A DNA stretch of 64,000 nucleotides from Lysinibacillus composti (GCF_016908465.1 NZ_JAFBDY010000011.1:57858-121857); one strand, 5' to 3'; positions 44,118-54,585 are shown, numbered from the stretch's first letter. The notes: generated by a model from the sequence alone, not told the origin. Numbers and translations are program-made.

Positions 44118-45656
44118 ATGGAAGGTACTATTTTTTCACTTGTCCCCCCTATTATTACGATTGCACTCATCATCCTTACGAAACGTTTATTAACATCCTT
44201 AGGTATTGGCATTTTATTAGGTGCACTTCTTTATAATCAATGGAATGTGTTTGACAGTGTGACAAATGTAATCAATATCGGCGTAGAAGTGTTACTGGGT
44301 GATGGAAAGATTTTAATATTTGTTATTTTAATTGGTATATTCTCTTCCCTTTTATACCTTTCTGGCGGTATCAACGCTTTCTCGGTATGGGGAGTTAAAG
44401 TTGCCAAAACAAGAGCCCAATCTCAAGTTGCTGCTCTTTTACTAGGTTTATTCACTTGGTTTGATGATGCGTTCAGTTGTCTTTTCCGTGGAACCGTTAT
44501 GCGATCAGTTACTGATAAATATAATGTTTCCCACTCTAAATTATCCTATTTAATTCACTCCACATCTGCTCCTATTGCACTTCTTATACCAGTTTCAGCC
44601 CTCTCCGCATTCATTATTTCAATTATTGACGGTGTATTAGATTCTACTCATATTACAGAATATCAAGCGCTCGAGGCATTTTTAATAGCGATTCCTGCAA
44701 ACTTTTATACAATCACTACGATTGTTTTAGTGTTCATTGTTGCAATCTTTGGCATCAATGTGGGACAAATGACGCGCGATGAAAAACGTGCTACGGAAAA
44801 AGGGATTTTATTTGATACGAAACATGGCAAAATCCCTGGAGCTGAAGAATCAACACTTCCTACAAGAACAAATGGGACGATGATGGATATTCTATTACCT
44901 GTTGCCACTTTAATCGTCGTAACAATCATTGCGGCTGTCACGATTGGCACAGGAGAAGGTTCTAGCTCAGCTATCGAAGTTCTTAAAAATACCGATATTA
45001 TTACTTCCCTTTTATATGGAGGGGCAACTGCAAATCTTTTAATTTTAATCAGACTCGTTATAAGTAAAACTTCTACAAACCACATTTCAACGACGATCAT
45101 TTCTGGAGTCAAAACGACTTTACCAAGTGTAACAATTCTTTTCTTAGCACTTGTTACGGCCCAAGTCATTTCATCATTGGGTGTTGGCCAATATTTAGCG
45201 TCTTTAATCCAAGGAAATATGTCCATCGCTTTCCTACCGGTGATTTTCTTTGTATTTGCTGCATTTATCTCTTACTCTATTGGAAGTACACTGGGAACTG
45301 CAGGGATTATGATTCCAATTGGAGCTGAAATTGTAGCTGCCATTGATGTGACATTTTTAATTGCCATCATTGGCGCAGTTTTAGCTGGAACCGTGTTTGG
45401 TGAGCACAGTTCTCCATTATCTGATACAACAATTCTGGCGTCGATTGGAAGCTCTGTCCACCCAATTGACCATATGATGACTCAATTACCTTATGCTATT
45501 CTTTCGAGTATTTCGTCAATTATTGGCTTCCTAGTTGTAGGATTCTCAAAAAGCATCCTATTAGGACTTCTCATTGCATTGCTAGTAGTCGTGGTTGGTG
45601 CGTTCTTCTTGAAAAACAGGCAAGGGAAAACGGAATCAGTTCCTAAAGCTGATTAG
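44118..45656 (+). CDS. nhaC: NhaC-family Na+/H+ (or small-acid/H+) antiporter
   Basis: 512 residues with about twelve membrane helices. Motifs of the NhaC family: FTWFDDAFSCLFRGTVMR, GVLAGTVFGEHSSPLSDTTILASIGS-like (VLAGTVFGEHSSPLSDTTIL) and SIGSTLGTAGIMIPIG. The ATG at 44118 follows GAGGAGG; the frame opens 30 codons earlier without one. NhaC-like proteins also include malate-lactate antiporters (MleN), so with an FAH-family gene upstream an organic acid substrate is possible. Confidence 0.85.
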   Translation: MEGTIFSLVPPIITIALIILTKRLLTSLGIGILLGALLYNQWNVFDSVTNVINIGVEVLLGDGKILIFVILIGIFSSLLYLSGGINAFSVWGVKVAKTRAQSQVAALLLGLFTWFDDAFSCLFRGTVMRSVTDKYNVSHSKLSYLIHSTSAPIALLIPVSALSAFIISIIDGVLDSTHITEYQALEAFLIAIPANFYTITTIVLVFIVAIFGINVGQMTRDEKRATEKGILFDTKHGKIPGAEESTLPTRTNGTMMDILLPVATLIVVTIIAAVTIGTGEGSSSAIEVLKNTDIITSLLYGGATANLLILIRLVISKTSTNHISTTIISGVKTTLPSVTILFLALVTAQVISSLGVGQYLASLIQGNMSIAFLPVIFFVFAAFISYSIGSTLGTAGIMIPIGAEIVAAIDVTFLIAIIGAVLAGTVFGEHSSPLSDTTILASIGSSVHPIDHMMTQLPYAILSSISSIIGFLVVGFSKSILLGLLIALLVVVVGAFFLKNRQGKTESVPKAD

Positions 45657-45677
45657 TTCGTAATCACATTAAAGAAA

Positions 45678-45712
45678 AAAAGTAGCTAACAGTTATTGTT
45701 GGCTACTTTTTA
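45678..45712. terminator. Convergent terminator of nhaC and the sulfurtransferase
   Basis: AAAAGTAGCTAAC pairs with GTTGGCTACTTTT (one G-U), then TTATATTT; T run on both sides. Confidence 0.8.
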
Positions 45713-45718
45713 TATTTG

Positions 45719-46612
45719 CTAAACAAGCGTTACTAATGGGCAACTTTCGTCACTTGCCCATTCATTCATCGAACCGTCGTAAACAGCAACGTTTTCTTGT
45801 CCTAATTTGTTTAATAAAAGAGCATTCCATGTTGCAGCGATACCACCACCGCAATAGGTAATCACCTTCTTATTCGGGTCTAAAGCGCCCAGTTTTTCAA
45901 ATGTTGCCCGTAATGTTTCATCATCGTAAAGCAGTCGTGTCTCGGGATTTGAGTGAGAACCGAAAAATGCATGCTTACTGCCTGGGATATGACCAGGGCG
46001 AGGATAAGTTGTCGTCTCACCGCGGAAATCTGCTTCTGAAAGACTGTTGATTAAAATTATGTTTTCATTTCCAAGTGCCGCTTTCACTTCTTCTTTTGTG
46101 ACAATTAAATGCTCGCTTCGCTTGCCTTGGAATGGGGCTGGAGTATATGTTGAAATACCGGACTCTGTTGGGCGTCCATCGAGTTTCCATTTACGAAAGC
46201 CACCGTCTAATACTGCCACATTGTCAAAGCCTTCGTATTTTAACTGCCATCGCAAGCGTGCTGACCAGTCAGACGCTAAAATATCCACATTGACTAGCGG
46301 GCCGCGATCGTAAATGACTACATACGTATCCTTAGTTATCCCTAGCGGTTCAACTGCCTTTAAAAATTGCTCGCGTGTTGCAATCGTAAATGGAGCTTTT
46401 CCTTCAGGGTTTGTGAAATCCTTTAATAAATCCGCGTAAGCCGCCCCTGGAATATGCTCCTCTTGGTAAGCTTCAAAACCAGACCAAAGCTCTGGGTAAC
46501 CTTCACCCTCTGGAATTTTTAAAAAGGTTGTAGCATCAATGAGGCGCAAGTTTTTGTCATTTAGACGCGCTTCTAACCAGTCACCTTCAACAATAAGTGG
46601 TATGTTTGTCAT
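45719..46612 (-). CDS. Sulfurtransferase (rhodanese / 3-mercaptopyruvate type)
   Basis: 297 residues with two rhodanese domains. The active loop is ITYCGGGIAATW, with the cysteine as acceptor of the sulfane sulfur; GG after Cys fits the mercaptopyruvate/TST boundary. The N-terminal domain (YVVIYDRG) is inactive, as usual. RBS AAGGAG. Monocistronic. Confidence 0.92.
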   Translation of the reverse strand: MTNIPLIVEGDWLEARLNDKNLRLIDATTFLKIPEGEGYPELWSGFEAYQEEHIPGAAYADLLKDFTNPEGKAPFTIATREQFLKAVEPLGITKDTYVVIYDRGPLVNVDILASDWSARLRWQLKYEGFDNVAVLDGGFRKWKLDGRPTESGISTYTPAPFQGKRSEHLIVTKEEVKAALGNENIILINSLSEADFRGETTTYPRPGHIPGSKHAFFGSHSNPETRLLYDDETLRATFEKLGALDPNKKVITYCGGGIAATWNALLLNKLGQENVAVYDGSMNEWASDESCPLVTLV

Positions 46613-46738
46613 CGAGTAACTCCTTCATTTATGTTATAGAAATGGTTATATATAGTCTTCGGAACATCTCCAAAAGATGAATTTCATTTCTAATTAGGGT
46701 AGCCTTTTTTATTTGAATTAATCAGTATGTCTCAAATA

Positions 46739-46793
46739 GAAAAACTGCACCTCCAATTGTTAGAATGCGTTTAACAATTGGCGTGCAGTCTTT
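46739..46793 (-). terminator. Terminator after the RCC1-repeat gene
   Basis: AAAACTGCACCTCCAATTG... pairs with ...CAATTGGCGTGCAGT over about 18 bp; TTTTTCT continues on the minus strand. Confidence 0.8.
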
Positions 46794-46851
46794 CTCAAAG
46801 TGGTGAAAATGTTATCTTTAAGCGGAATTGAACTAATATCAAAAGTTCAGC

Positions 46852-48963
46852 CTATTTCACTGTAGTAACTAACTTTGGCGTTAATTGTAGCTTCAGCTGT
46901 TTAAGCATCTGCTCATTTTTTGCTTCATCTACATAACCATCATAGCTGAGGGAAATATTAATTTGGTTCCCCCACTTCCAAATCTGTCCGTTTTTTGTCA
47001 ATGCGATTACTTGATGCGGATAACGAATAGCAATATCCTCAACATTTGAAATTCCCTTTATCTTGACTGGAGTAGGATTTGGTAAAGCTGAATAATAAGT
47101 GTCTACCGATCTGAACATTGGATCATCATCACTCTTCCATATATAATTCGGTTTACCATTCCCCAGTTGACCATAATGGTTGGCTCCCCATGCCCATACT
47201 TCGCCTTTGTTATCAATTGCGAAGTTCGTTTCTCCTGGTGAAAGTTTTACAATTTTTGACAGACCTTTGAGCATAATTGGCTTTGTTGACCCTGCCTTGC
47301 CAAGTTGACCAAGTTCATTTTCTCCCCATGCCCAAACTGTTCCATCTTTCTTTAAAGCAAGTGCGTAGGTTTCATCAGCATGAATTTGTACAATATCTTT
47401 TAATCCACTTATTTTTGTAGGGTCTTGGTAATTGTAACTTTTCTTTCCATTGCCAAACTGGCCAAACTCATTTTTTCCCCATGCGTAAACTGTTCCGTCC
47501 TTCTTAAGGGCTAACGAATATTCATCTGAAGCGCTAATTTGTACGATATCTTTCAGACCTGGGACAACTAAATCTTTCTCAGTCAATTTTGACGTAGGTT
47601 GAAAGACTAAGGATACAACATTTCCATTCGCAAGCAATCCAATTTTATTCGTCGAATATCCAGATATATCAACAACCTTTGTCTTTATACCTTTTGCTGG
47701 AGTTAATACTCCTTTCTCACTTTTTGTATTACCATCCCATTGCGAAACCGTTCCATCATACTTTAAAACAATCAGTTCGTATCCGCTCGTCTCAGCAAAT
47801 TGATGAACGTTCGTCAACCGACCGTCAATTTTCTTTAAAGTACCATTATCCTCCAGCAAATAAATACGCTTATTCTTTCCAAGGACGAAATTAGCGGTAA
47901 AATTAAGTCCCTTGCCAAAGCCAGGATACAATTGATTTCCGTATTTTGGAGTGAGATTGATTTTTTCTACATTAACAGCTCCCGTAGAAGAATTTCCTTT
48001 AGCATTCACAACAGTCACCTTCGAACCATTAATGGCGTAAATTTTACGTGGCTCCTTCAAACTTGAAAATGAGTATATTCTATTATTCGATATATAAAAA
48101 TCTCTGTAAGCTGGACCGATTTTTTGATCCCCTGTTCCATCCAACTTCGTACGATATAATTCGAAGCTTTGTAGTTTATCATTCCAAATAGTGTAGTAGA
48201 CGTATCCATTAGAAACTTTTATATCATCTGCACTATATTTAGGGCGTCCCGTATGTGAAGTCAAAGTTTGTTGTTTACCTTGCTTCATATTGACGCGAAT
48301 CACATTATTCGGGGCATCTTCTTTACGGGAATAAATCCAATCACCGACTACAGCGAATTTCGGACCATCAAATTTAAAGTTTGTATATTGATGCTTTTTC
48401 GTGCCATCAAGATTTAATCTTGTAAATACCATTTCTCCCTTTACCAAATTATTCATATATATATATCCATCTGCAATTTCAAAGATTGGCATGTTGATGC
48501 AATTGTGAAGTTGTTCTTGGTTTAAATTTACAGAATTTAAGCGATTCAACTTGTAAGAACATCCATTGGAACTCGAGCTCTCCAAGTAATAGATCCAACT
48601 GCCTGCCATCTTCATTTGATAACTATCATAATTTATATTTTGAATTAGCGTATTATTTTTACCGTTGATTTGAACTTTGTAAATTCCATGGTTTTTGTTT
48701 AGATAATTTTTATAACTATAAAAAACCCAGCCGTCCTTCACTTTTAATAGTTCAAGATGATGATCACCATCCACGGTAAGTGGGAGAATTAATTCAATTC
48801 CCGATCCATTCTGTTTTTCTTTATAAATACCAGTTTTACTATCCCAACTATTGACGTAATACACATGTGTCTGATCTGAAATTAAATCTCCTTCTGCAGA
48901 TACCTGCGTTGCAAATAATAAAAATAAAAACAGACTCATAAAAAAGAAATAGACTTTTTTCAA
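46852..48963 (-). CDS. Secreted protein with DUF5050-like propeller and RCC1 repeats
   Basis: 703 residues. Signal peptide (about 1-23, cleavage after VSA). Residues about 30-330 show DUF5050-type repeats (GDWIYSRK, DGYIYMNN, NGYVYYT, GWVFYS). Residues about 345-700 hold RCC1 repeats, clearest at YAWGKNEFGQFGNGK, WAWGENELGQLGKAG and WAWGANHYGQLGNGK. TTG start after GGTGGAG. It would make two propellers outside the cell. Function unknown; ligand binding or protein contacts are plausible. Confidence 0.8.
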   Translation of the reverse strand: MKKVYFFFMSLFLFLLFATQVSAEGDLISDQTHVYYVNSWDSKTGIYKEKQNGSGIELILPLTVDGDHHLELLKVKDGWVFYSYKNYLNKNHGIYKVQINGKNNTLIQNINYDSYQMKMAGSWIYYLESSSSNGCSYKLNRLNSVNLNQEQLHNCINMPIFEIADGYIYMNNLVKGEMVFTRLNLDGTKKHQYTNFKFDGPKFAVVGDWIYSRKEDAPNNVIRVNMKQGKQQTLTSHTGRPKYSADDIKVSNGYVYYTIWNDKLQSFELYRTKLDGTGDQKIGPAYRDFYISNNRIYSFSSLKEPRKIYAINGSKVTVVNAKGNSSTGAVNVEKINLTPKYGNQLYPGFGKGLNFTANFVLGKNKRIYLLEDNGTLKKIDGRLTNVHQFAETSGYELIVLKYDGTVSQWDGNTKSEKGVLTPAKGIKTKVVDISGYSTNKIGLLANGNVVSLVFQPTSKLTEKDLVVPGLKDIVQISASDEYSLALKKDGTVYAWGKNEFGQFGNGKKSYNYQDPTKISGLKDIVQIHADETYALALKKDGTVWAWGENELGQLGKAGSTKPIMLKGLSKIVKLSPGETNFAIDNKGEVWAWGANHYGQLGNGKPNYIWKSDDDPMFRSVDTYYSALPNPTPVKIKGISNVEDIAIRYPHQVIALTKNGQIWKWGNQINISLSYDGYVDEAKNEQMLKQLKLQLTPKLVTTVK

Positions 48964-49143
48964 AATGTATCCACTCCACCAATTAGAATTATCAATACCA
49001 ACTTCCTATAATTATGTTTACCTACTGTGCCTTATGAAGTATTCACAAAAATTTCGTACCCTCGTCCATAGAACCTTAAACCTATGACGTAAGAAATCAC
49101 AAAAAAATTTCCAAAAATTTGAATTTATTTCGAACATAATAAA

Positions 49144-49179
49144 AAACGTCAAAACCTATAATCTAGGATTTTGACGTTT
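49144..49179 (-). terminator. Terminator of the ectoine-type operon
   Basis: AAACGTCAAAA pairs with TTTTGACGTTT, extended by CCT/AGG; T run on the minus side. Forty nt past the aminotransferase stop. Confidence 0.85.
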
Positions 49180-49221
49180 AGTTCGAATATTTGCATTTAT
49201 AATTGAAAGGGGGATCCTCAA

Positions 49222-50556
49222 TTAAGCTTTATTTTTTGCCGCGCTGATTGATTGATCAACGATAGAAATCATTTTTTCTACTTCTTCTTTTGTAATACAG
49301 AATGGTGGTGCAAATGCAAGAGTATCTTGACCTTCATAAACGATGGCTCTTGCAATCATGCCATTATTTAAAGCTTCCGCTACTACTTTTGGAGCAAACG
49401 GTTCGTCATATCTTGTTTTTGATTCTTCATCTTTAAAGAACTCAAATGCACCAAGTAAACCAATTTGGCGGATATTACCGATGCCACCGTGTGTTTGCTG
49501 TAAATACTGGAATCCTTTTAGTAATTCAGCACCCATCAAGTTTACATTTTCATTTAACTTTTCTTGTTCAATTAACTCTAGGTTTTTAAGAGCTACTGCA
49601 CTACACATTGGATGACCGCTGTACGTATAACCGTGCATGAATACACCATCTGTTAAATCTGTTAACTCCTCTTTTAAACGGTCAGTAATGATCATACCTC
49701 CGATTGGCGCATAACCACTAGAAATCCCTTTTGCAATACACATGATATCTGGTACAATGCCAAAGTTATCAATACCAAAGTTTGTACCCGTACGGTAGAA
49801 TCCGTTAATAACTTCATCAACAATTAATAAGATTTCATTTTGGTCACAGATATCACGTAACTCTTTAAAGAAGTTTTGTGGTGGTAAGTTTACACCGCCA
49901 GATCCTTGAACTGGTTCTGAAATGATGGCAGCAATCGTTTCTGCGCCTTCACGTTCAATCATTTCTTTAATCGCTTCGATGGAAGAGTCAACATAATGGA
50001 AATCTGGTGCTAATGATGGGAAATCTCTAAATGGTGCTAATCCTGTTGCAGCTGATGCACCGACAGATACTCCATGATAAGATTTTGTACGAGAAATAAT
50101 TTTCTTTTTACTTGGACGGCCTTTCATCTTCCAATAATAGCGAGCCGTTTTAAATGCTGTATCATTCGATTCCGATCCACCTGAAGTGAAGAATGTATAA
50201 TTTAAATCTCCCGGTGCCAATTCTGCAACTTTCGCTGCTAATTGAATAACAGATTCATGACTGTTTCCTGCAAACGTCGAACTAAATGCTAGTTTTTTAA
50301 TTTGTTCTGCTGCAGCTTCACCAAGTTCTGCTCTTCCATGGCCAATGTTTACATTCCAAAGAGAAGATAAACTATCAATGTACTCTTTTCCTCTAACATC
50401 TTTTAAGTAGACTCCTTTACCCTCTGTGAATACTAATCCAGGGCCTTGCTCTTTTTGCAGTTTAAAAGATGTTGATGGATGAAAGAAATGCTTTTTATCC
50501 AATTCTGCTAATTCTTCGTATCTTTTTTGTCCATTTTCGATTACTGATAAAGTCAT
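49222..50556 (-). CDS. doeD: Class III aminotransferase, probable diaminobutyrate transaminase (DoeD)
   Basis: 444 residues, PLP enzyme. The Schiff-base lysine is in IMCIAKGISSGYAPIGG, the aspartate that holds the pyridine N in LLIVDEVINGFYRTG. Last gene of a four-gene operon headed by DoeA, so it should turn 2,4-diaminobutyrate into aspartate semialdehyde. Position supports DoeD; by sequence alone it could be any omega-amino acid transaminase. The ATG at 50556 follows GGAGGG. Confidence 0.8.
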   Translation of the reverse strand: MTLSVIENGQKRYEELAELDKKHFFHPSTSFKLQKEQGPGLVFTEGKGVYLKDVRGKEYIDSLSSLWNVNIGHGRAELGEAAAEQIKKLAFSSTFAGNSHESVIQLAAKVAELAPGDLNYTFFTSGGSESNDTAFKTARYYWKMKGRPSKKKIISRTKSYHGVSVGASAATGLAPFRDFPSLAPDFHYVDSSIEAIKEMIEREGAETIAAIISEPVQGSGGVNLPPQNFFKELRDICDQNEILLIVDEVINGFYRTGTNFGIDNFGIVPDIMCIAKGISSGYAPIGGMIITDRLKEELTDLTDGVFMHGYTYSGHPMCSAVALKNLELIEQEKLNENVNLMGAELLKGFQYLQQTHGGIGNIRQIGLLGAFEFFKDEESKTRYDEPFAPKVVAEALNNGMIARAIVYEGQDTLAFAPPFCITKEEVEKMISIVDQSISAAKNKA

Positions 50557-50647
50557 AATAAATTCCCTCCAGATGTCATTTTGTAATTTTCCGTTCAACT
50601 AAACTTCTATTTATTTTGTCTGAGAATAAATCTCGCACATTTAGAAT

Positions 50648-52099
50648 TTAAACCGTTCTTTTATAATTCAACTTAAAATTAACTACTTTTGGCTCTGTCA
50701 TCTCTTGGATGGCAAATTTCACACCTTCTCTACCAAGGCCAGATCCTTTAACTCCACCAAATGGCATCCCATCAATTCGATAATCACTACTATCATTAAT
50801 CATGATGCCGCCAACATTTAATTTTTCGATTGCTTCGAAGGCTCTTTCAATATCTCTCGTGAAGATACCCGCTTGTAATCCATAATTTACAGCGTTTGAC
50901 TTTTCGATAGCAGAAGCAAAATCATCAACTGCATATAGTAAAACAACTGGTCCAAACACTTCTTGCTGAGCGATCGTGCAATCTTCTGGAACATCAACTA
51001 AGACTGTCGGCGAATAATACGCACCTTGACGCTTGCCACCAGTTAAAATTTTTGCTCCTTTACTAACCGCTTCGTTTACCCAAGTTTCTACTCGAATGGC
51101 TTCTTTTTCACTGATCATCGGACCCATATCTGTTGTTTCTAGCATTTTATCGCCAACTTGATAGTTCTCAGTCCGAGCAACGAAGCTTGAACAAAATTCA
51201 TCGTAAATATCACGTTCGATATAAACACGTTGAACGCCAAGGCAATTTTGACCTGCTGCATAGAATGCCCCCGAAACAGTAGATTCAACTGCATCTTCGA
51301 AATCCGCGTCCTTCAAAACGATGACAGGAGAATTGGATCCAAGTTCCATGCTAATTTTTTTCAATCCAGCTTTATGTGCAATATTCTCCCCAGTTTCTAG
51401 GCCCCCTGTAAATGACACCATCCGAATGTCTGGATGAGTGATTAAAATGTCGCCTATTTCCCCACCGTGTCCTGTGATTACAGAGAAAACTTTAGGTGGT
51501 AATCCTGCAGCTTCAAATGCTTTCGCAAGAAGAAGAGCACTTAAAGGTGTAGCGGTTGCAGGCTTTACAATAATTGCGTTACCTGATGCGATGGCAGGAC
51601 CGACTTTGTGTGCAACTAAGTTAAGTGGGTCATTAAAAGGTGTGATCGCTGCAATGATCCCAATTGGGAACCTGTAGTAATAGCCTACGCGATTTTCACT
51701 GCCTTCCCTTTGATCGAAAGGAATCGTTTCTCCTTGAATACGTCTTGCTTCTTCTGCTGAAATTTGTAACGTTTGAATACAGCGTTTTACTTCAGCTCTA
51801 GCTTGAAGAATGGTTTTACTCCCTTCTTCAGCAATCGTTATGGCATATTCTTCTTTATTTTCATTGATATAATTAGCTGCCTTGTTTAAAATGCTAATTC
51901 TCTGGTGAACTGGCATTGCAGCAGCAATTTTTGCACCCTCTTTTGCTTTTTCAATGGCAAAAAGCATATCTTCAGCCGATGCAGCAGGAACACTTGTAAT
52001 GAATGAATTGTCTTGTGGATTCAAAACAGGAATCGTCTCCTCTTTCGTAATCCATTCACCTGCAATGTACATGCCCATCCCAAGTAGCTCTGTTTTCAT
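50648..52099 (-). CDS. doeC: Aldehyde dehydrogenase, probable aspartate-semialdehyde dehydrogenase (DoeC)
   Basis: 483 residues, NAD(P)-dependent ALDH. The catalytic cysteine is in GQNCLGVQR, the general base Glu in SMELGSNSPVIV, and the nucleotide loop VSFTGGLETG. In the ectoine path, DoeC oxidises aspartate semialdehyde to aspartate. It lies between the deacetylase and the aminotransferase. The ATG at 52099 follows AAGGAAAGG; GTG three codons upstream rejected. Confidence 0.82.
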   Translation of the reverse strand: MKTELLGMGMYIAGEWITKEETIPVLNPQDNSFITSVPAASAEDMLFAIEKAKEGAKIAAAMPVHQRISILNKAANYINENKEEYAITIAEEGSKTILQARAEVKRCIQTLQISAEEARRIQGETIPFDQREGSENRVGYYYRFPIGIIAAITPFNDPLNLVAHKVGPAIASGNAIIVKPATATPLSALLLAKAFEAAGLPPKVFSVITGHGGEIGDILITHPDIRMVSFTGGLETGENIAHKAGLKKISMELGSNSPVIVLKDADFEDAVESTVSGAFYAAGQNCLGVQRVYIERDIYDEFCSSFVARTENYQVGDKMLETTDMGPMISEKEAIRVETWVNEAVSKGAKILTGGKRQGAYYSPTVLVDVPEDCTIAQQEVFGPVVLLYAVDDFASAIEKSNAVNYGLQAGIFTRDIERAFEAIEKLNVGGIMINDSSDYRIDGMPFGGVKGSGLGREGVKFAIQEMTEPKVVNFKLNYKRTV

Positions 52100-52137
52100 C
52101 ACACACACACCTTTCCTTAGAAATTTTAAGTGGCAGT

Positions 52138-53334
52138 TTAATTTTGCTTTAATAGATTAAGAGCCGATGCAGTTAGAATTGATACACCGATTGGTAGACA
52201 TCGCTCATCGATATCAAAAATATTGGTATGCAAGTCTCGTGAAATCCCATCCGGAATTGCACATCCAAGGAAGAACATAGCTCCTGGAATCTGTCTTGTC
52301 ATATAGCCAAAATCTTCTCCGCCAAGTCCAAATGGTTTTTGAATGATCTTCATCTCTGGGTATAATTCTTTTGCAGTATGTTTTATGATTTCATTTACGT
52401 TTTGATTATTGTTTAATGCAGGCTCTCCCCGTTCTACTTCAAATGTATAAGATCCACCAAGTGGCTCAACCACTTTAAATACTTGCTCTACTTCGTTTGC
52501 AAGCTGATCTCTTACTTCAGGAGAATAAGTTCTTAATGTACCCGTAATCGATATTTCTTCAGGAATAATATTACTTGCAGTACCCGTCTGTATTTGACCA
52601 ATACTTGCAACGGCTGTATCTAGCGCTGATACTTTCCTGGAGATGATTCCATAAAATGCTTGAAGGAAAGATCCTAGCATCCAAATAGGGTCAGTACCTA
52701 AATGAGGATAGCCACCGTGTCCACCTGTCGCTCTAATTTTCCCGTGGAATACATCAACGTTTGCCATACTATAACCGTCATTCATTTGAATTGTCTGTAC
52801 AGGTTCCCAAGGGCACATGTGTAGAGCAATAATGGACTCAACATTCTCCAATATTCCCTCTTGCATCATTCTTGGTGCTCCAGAAAGTCCTTCATCATCT
52901 GTTGCTTCTTCTGCAGGTTGGAAAATTAGTTTGATTGTCCCTGTAAATAATCCTTCTTTTGCTTTTTTTGCAAGAACTTTTGCAACGCCAAGCAAAATTG
53001 CGGTATGCGCGTCATGACCACAAGCATGCATAACACCAGGATTCTTCGATTGAAAACCGTGCTCGTTTTTTTCCACTATCGGCAAGGCATCCATATCAGC
53101 ACGAATGGCGACTGTTTTTCCTTCACCATTTGAAATGGTTGCGACAATCCCTGTATTCGCCACATTTGTTTGAATAGACACGCCCTCTATTTCACCCAAT
53201 GTTTCTGCAACGAACTGAGAAGTTTTGTATTCTTGAAAACTTAATTCAGGGTTTTGATGAAGATGTCTTCTCCAACTTACAAGCTTGTCTTCGATCGCCT
53301 TTGCCTCATCGACAAGATCATTTAAAACTAACAT
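52138..53334 (-). CDS. M20-family amidohydrolase, probable N-acetyl-diaminobutyrate deacetylase of the ectoine path
   Basis: 398 residues. M20D motifs: RADMDALPIVEKN, HACGHDAHTAILLG, LIFQPAEEATDDEG, IIALHMCPWEP, GLGGEDFGYM. Next gene after DoeA (60 nt), where the cluster needs an enzyme that removes the acetyl group from N-acetyl-2,4-diaminobutyrate. In the studied Halomonas and Ruegeria clusters that enzyme (DoeB/EutE) is an AstE/AspA (M14) type, so an M20 enzyme would be a non-orthologous replacement. The role is inferred from position. Confidence 0.75.
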   Translation of the reverse strand: MLVLNDLVDEAKAIEDKLVSWRRHLHQNPELSFQEYKTSQFVAETLGEIEGVSIQTNVANTGIVATISNGEGKTVAIRADMDALPIVEKNEHGFQSKNPGVMHACGHDAHTAILLGVAKVLAKKAKEGLFTGTIKLIFQPAEEATDDEGLSGAPRMMQEGILENVESIIALHMCPWEPVQTIQMNDGYSMANVDVFHGKIRATGGHGGYPHLGTDPIWMLGSFLQAFYGIISRKVSALDTAVASIGQIQTGTASNIIPEEISITGTLRTYSPEVRDQLANEVEQVFKVVEPLGGSYTFEVERGEPALNNNQNVNEIIKHTAKELYPEMKIIQKPFGLGGEDFGYMTRQIPGAMFFLGCAIPDGISRDLHTNIFDIDERCLPIGVSILTASALNLLKQN

Positions 53335-53394
53335 TAGAAATTTACCTCCTTGCCTGGAATATCCCTTATTAGGAATTTGGAGTAGTTTTATAGT

Positions 53395-54585
53395 TTAAAC
53401 TCGAATATTTCGGTCTTCATTGACAATCAATTCTCGTTTAAAGTCAGCTAGCACTTCACAGCCAGTCTCAGTTACTCTAAAGGATTCACTGATCTCAATT
53501 CCGTAGTTGTCAAACCATAGTCCCGGTATTAAGTGGAACGTCATGTTTGGTTGTAACACTGTAAGATCCCCTCGACGAATACTTGCTGTATGCTCGCCCC
53601 AATCTGGAGGATAATTTAAGCCCATCGAATAACCAACTCTTGAGTCTTTGACGATTCCATGCTTAGAAATCACATTTGACCATGCCATTTCTACATCTTC
53701 ACAAGTAGCTCCTGGCTTAACCACATCAAGGGCAGCGTTTAATCCTTCAACTACAATTTTTGATACATCTAACGCTTCTTGGCTTGGCTTACCTAGTGAA
53801 ACCGTACGTGCTAGTGGAGAATGGTAGCGTTGGTAACATCCTGCAATTTCAATAATGACCATTTCATTATCTTTATATTTTTTATCTGTCCAAGTGATAT
53901 GTGGAGTCGATGTATTTTCTCCAGCAGGAAGCATTGGCACGATGGCAGGATAATCTCCACCAAACTCATCCGTTCCGCGAACTAATGATTGATAGATATT
54001 AGCAACTGCATCACATTCTCTAACACCTTCTTGAATCGAATCCACTGCTCTTTGCATGCCGACTTCAACAATTTTTGATGCTCGCTTAATAAATTCAATT
54101 TCTGCATCTGATTTAATTAGTCGTACATAGTTAACTAGTAAACTAGCATCAGAGAATTTTGCATTTGGCAGGTTCTTTTTCAAACATTCATAGGATTGTA
54201 CTGAAAAATAATAAGAATCCATTTCAATTCCAATTCGGCGGTTAGATTGGCCAATTTGCGTTAATATTTTTGCAGCAAATTCACTAGGATGTTTTGTTTT
54301 AGAATGAACATGATCTTCTGGATAAGGAATAATATTTTCGTGATATAGCCATGTAGTCGCTTTTGCAGCATTGGCATCCATTTTTCTTCCAATCCAAATT
54401 GGCTGATCCTCATCAACAATAACGATTAGCATTTGGTCAACGTAGAATGACCAGCTATTATATCCCGAAAGGTAATTCATATTTGCTGGGTTCGTGACAA
54501 TTAATACTTCAATTCCTCTTTCCAACATACTTCGTTTTGTTTGATCTAAACGGTTTTTATACTCTTTTAAACTAAATGGCAACAT
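53395..54585 (-). CDS. doeA: Ectoine hydrolase DoeA (M24 family)
   Basis: 396 residues, M24 (creatinase/aminopeptidase P) fold. It closely follows the DoeA/EutD pattern I recall from Halomonas: NMNYLSGYNSWSFYVDQ, GGDYPAIVPMLPAGENTS, EIAGCYQRYHSPLARTV, VGYSMGLNYPPDWGEHT and MTFHLIPGLW. DoeA opens the ectoine ring to N-acetyl-2,4-diaminobutyrate. First gene of the operon. Two adjacent ATGs after GAGGG; the second (54585) has better spacing. Confidence 0.87.
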   Translation of the reverse strand: MLPFSLKEYKNRLDQTKRSMLERGIEVLIVTNPANMNYLSGYNSWSFYVDQMLIVIVDEDQPIWIGRKMDANAAKATTWLYHENIIPYPEDHVHSKTKHPSEFAAKILTQIGQSNRRIGIEMDSYYFSVQSYECLKKNLPNAKFSDASLLVNYVRLIKSDAEIEFIKRASKIVEVGMQRAVDSIQEGVRECDAVANIYQSLVRGTDEFGGDYPAIVPMLPAGENTSTPHITWTDKKYKDNEMVIIEIAGCYQRYHSPLARTVSLGKPSQEALDVSKIVVEGLNAALDVVKPGATCEDVEMAWSNVISKHGIVKDSRVGYSMGLNYPPDWGEHTASIRRGDLTVLQPNMTFHLIPGLWFDNYGIEISESFRVTETGCEVLADFKRELIVNEDRNIRV

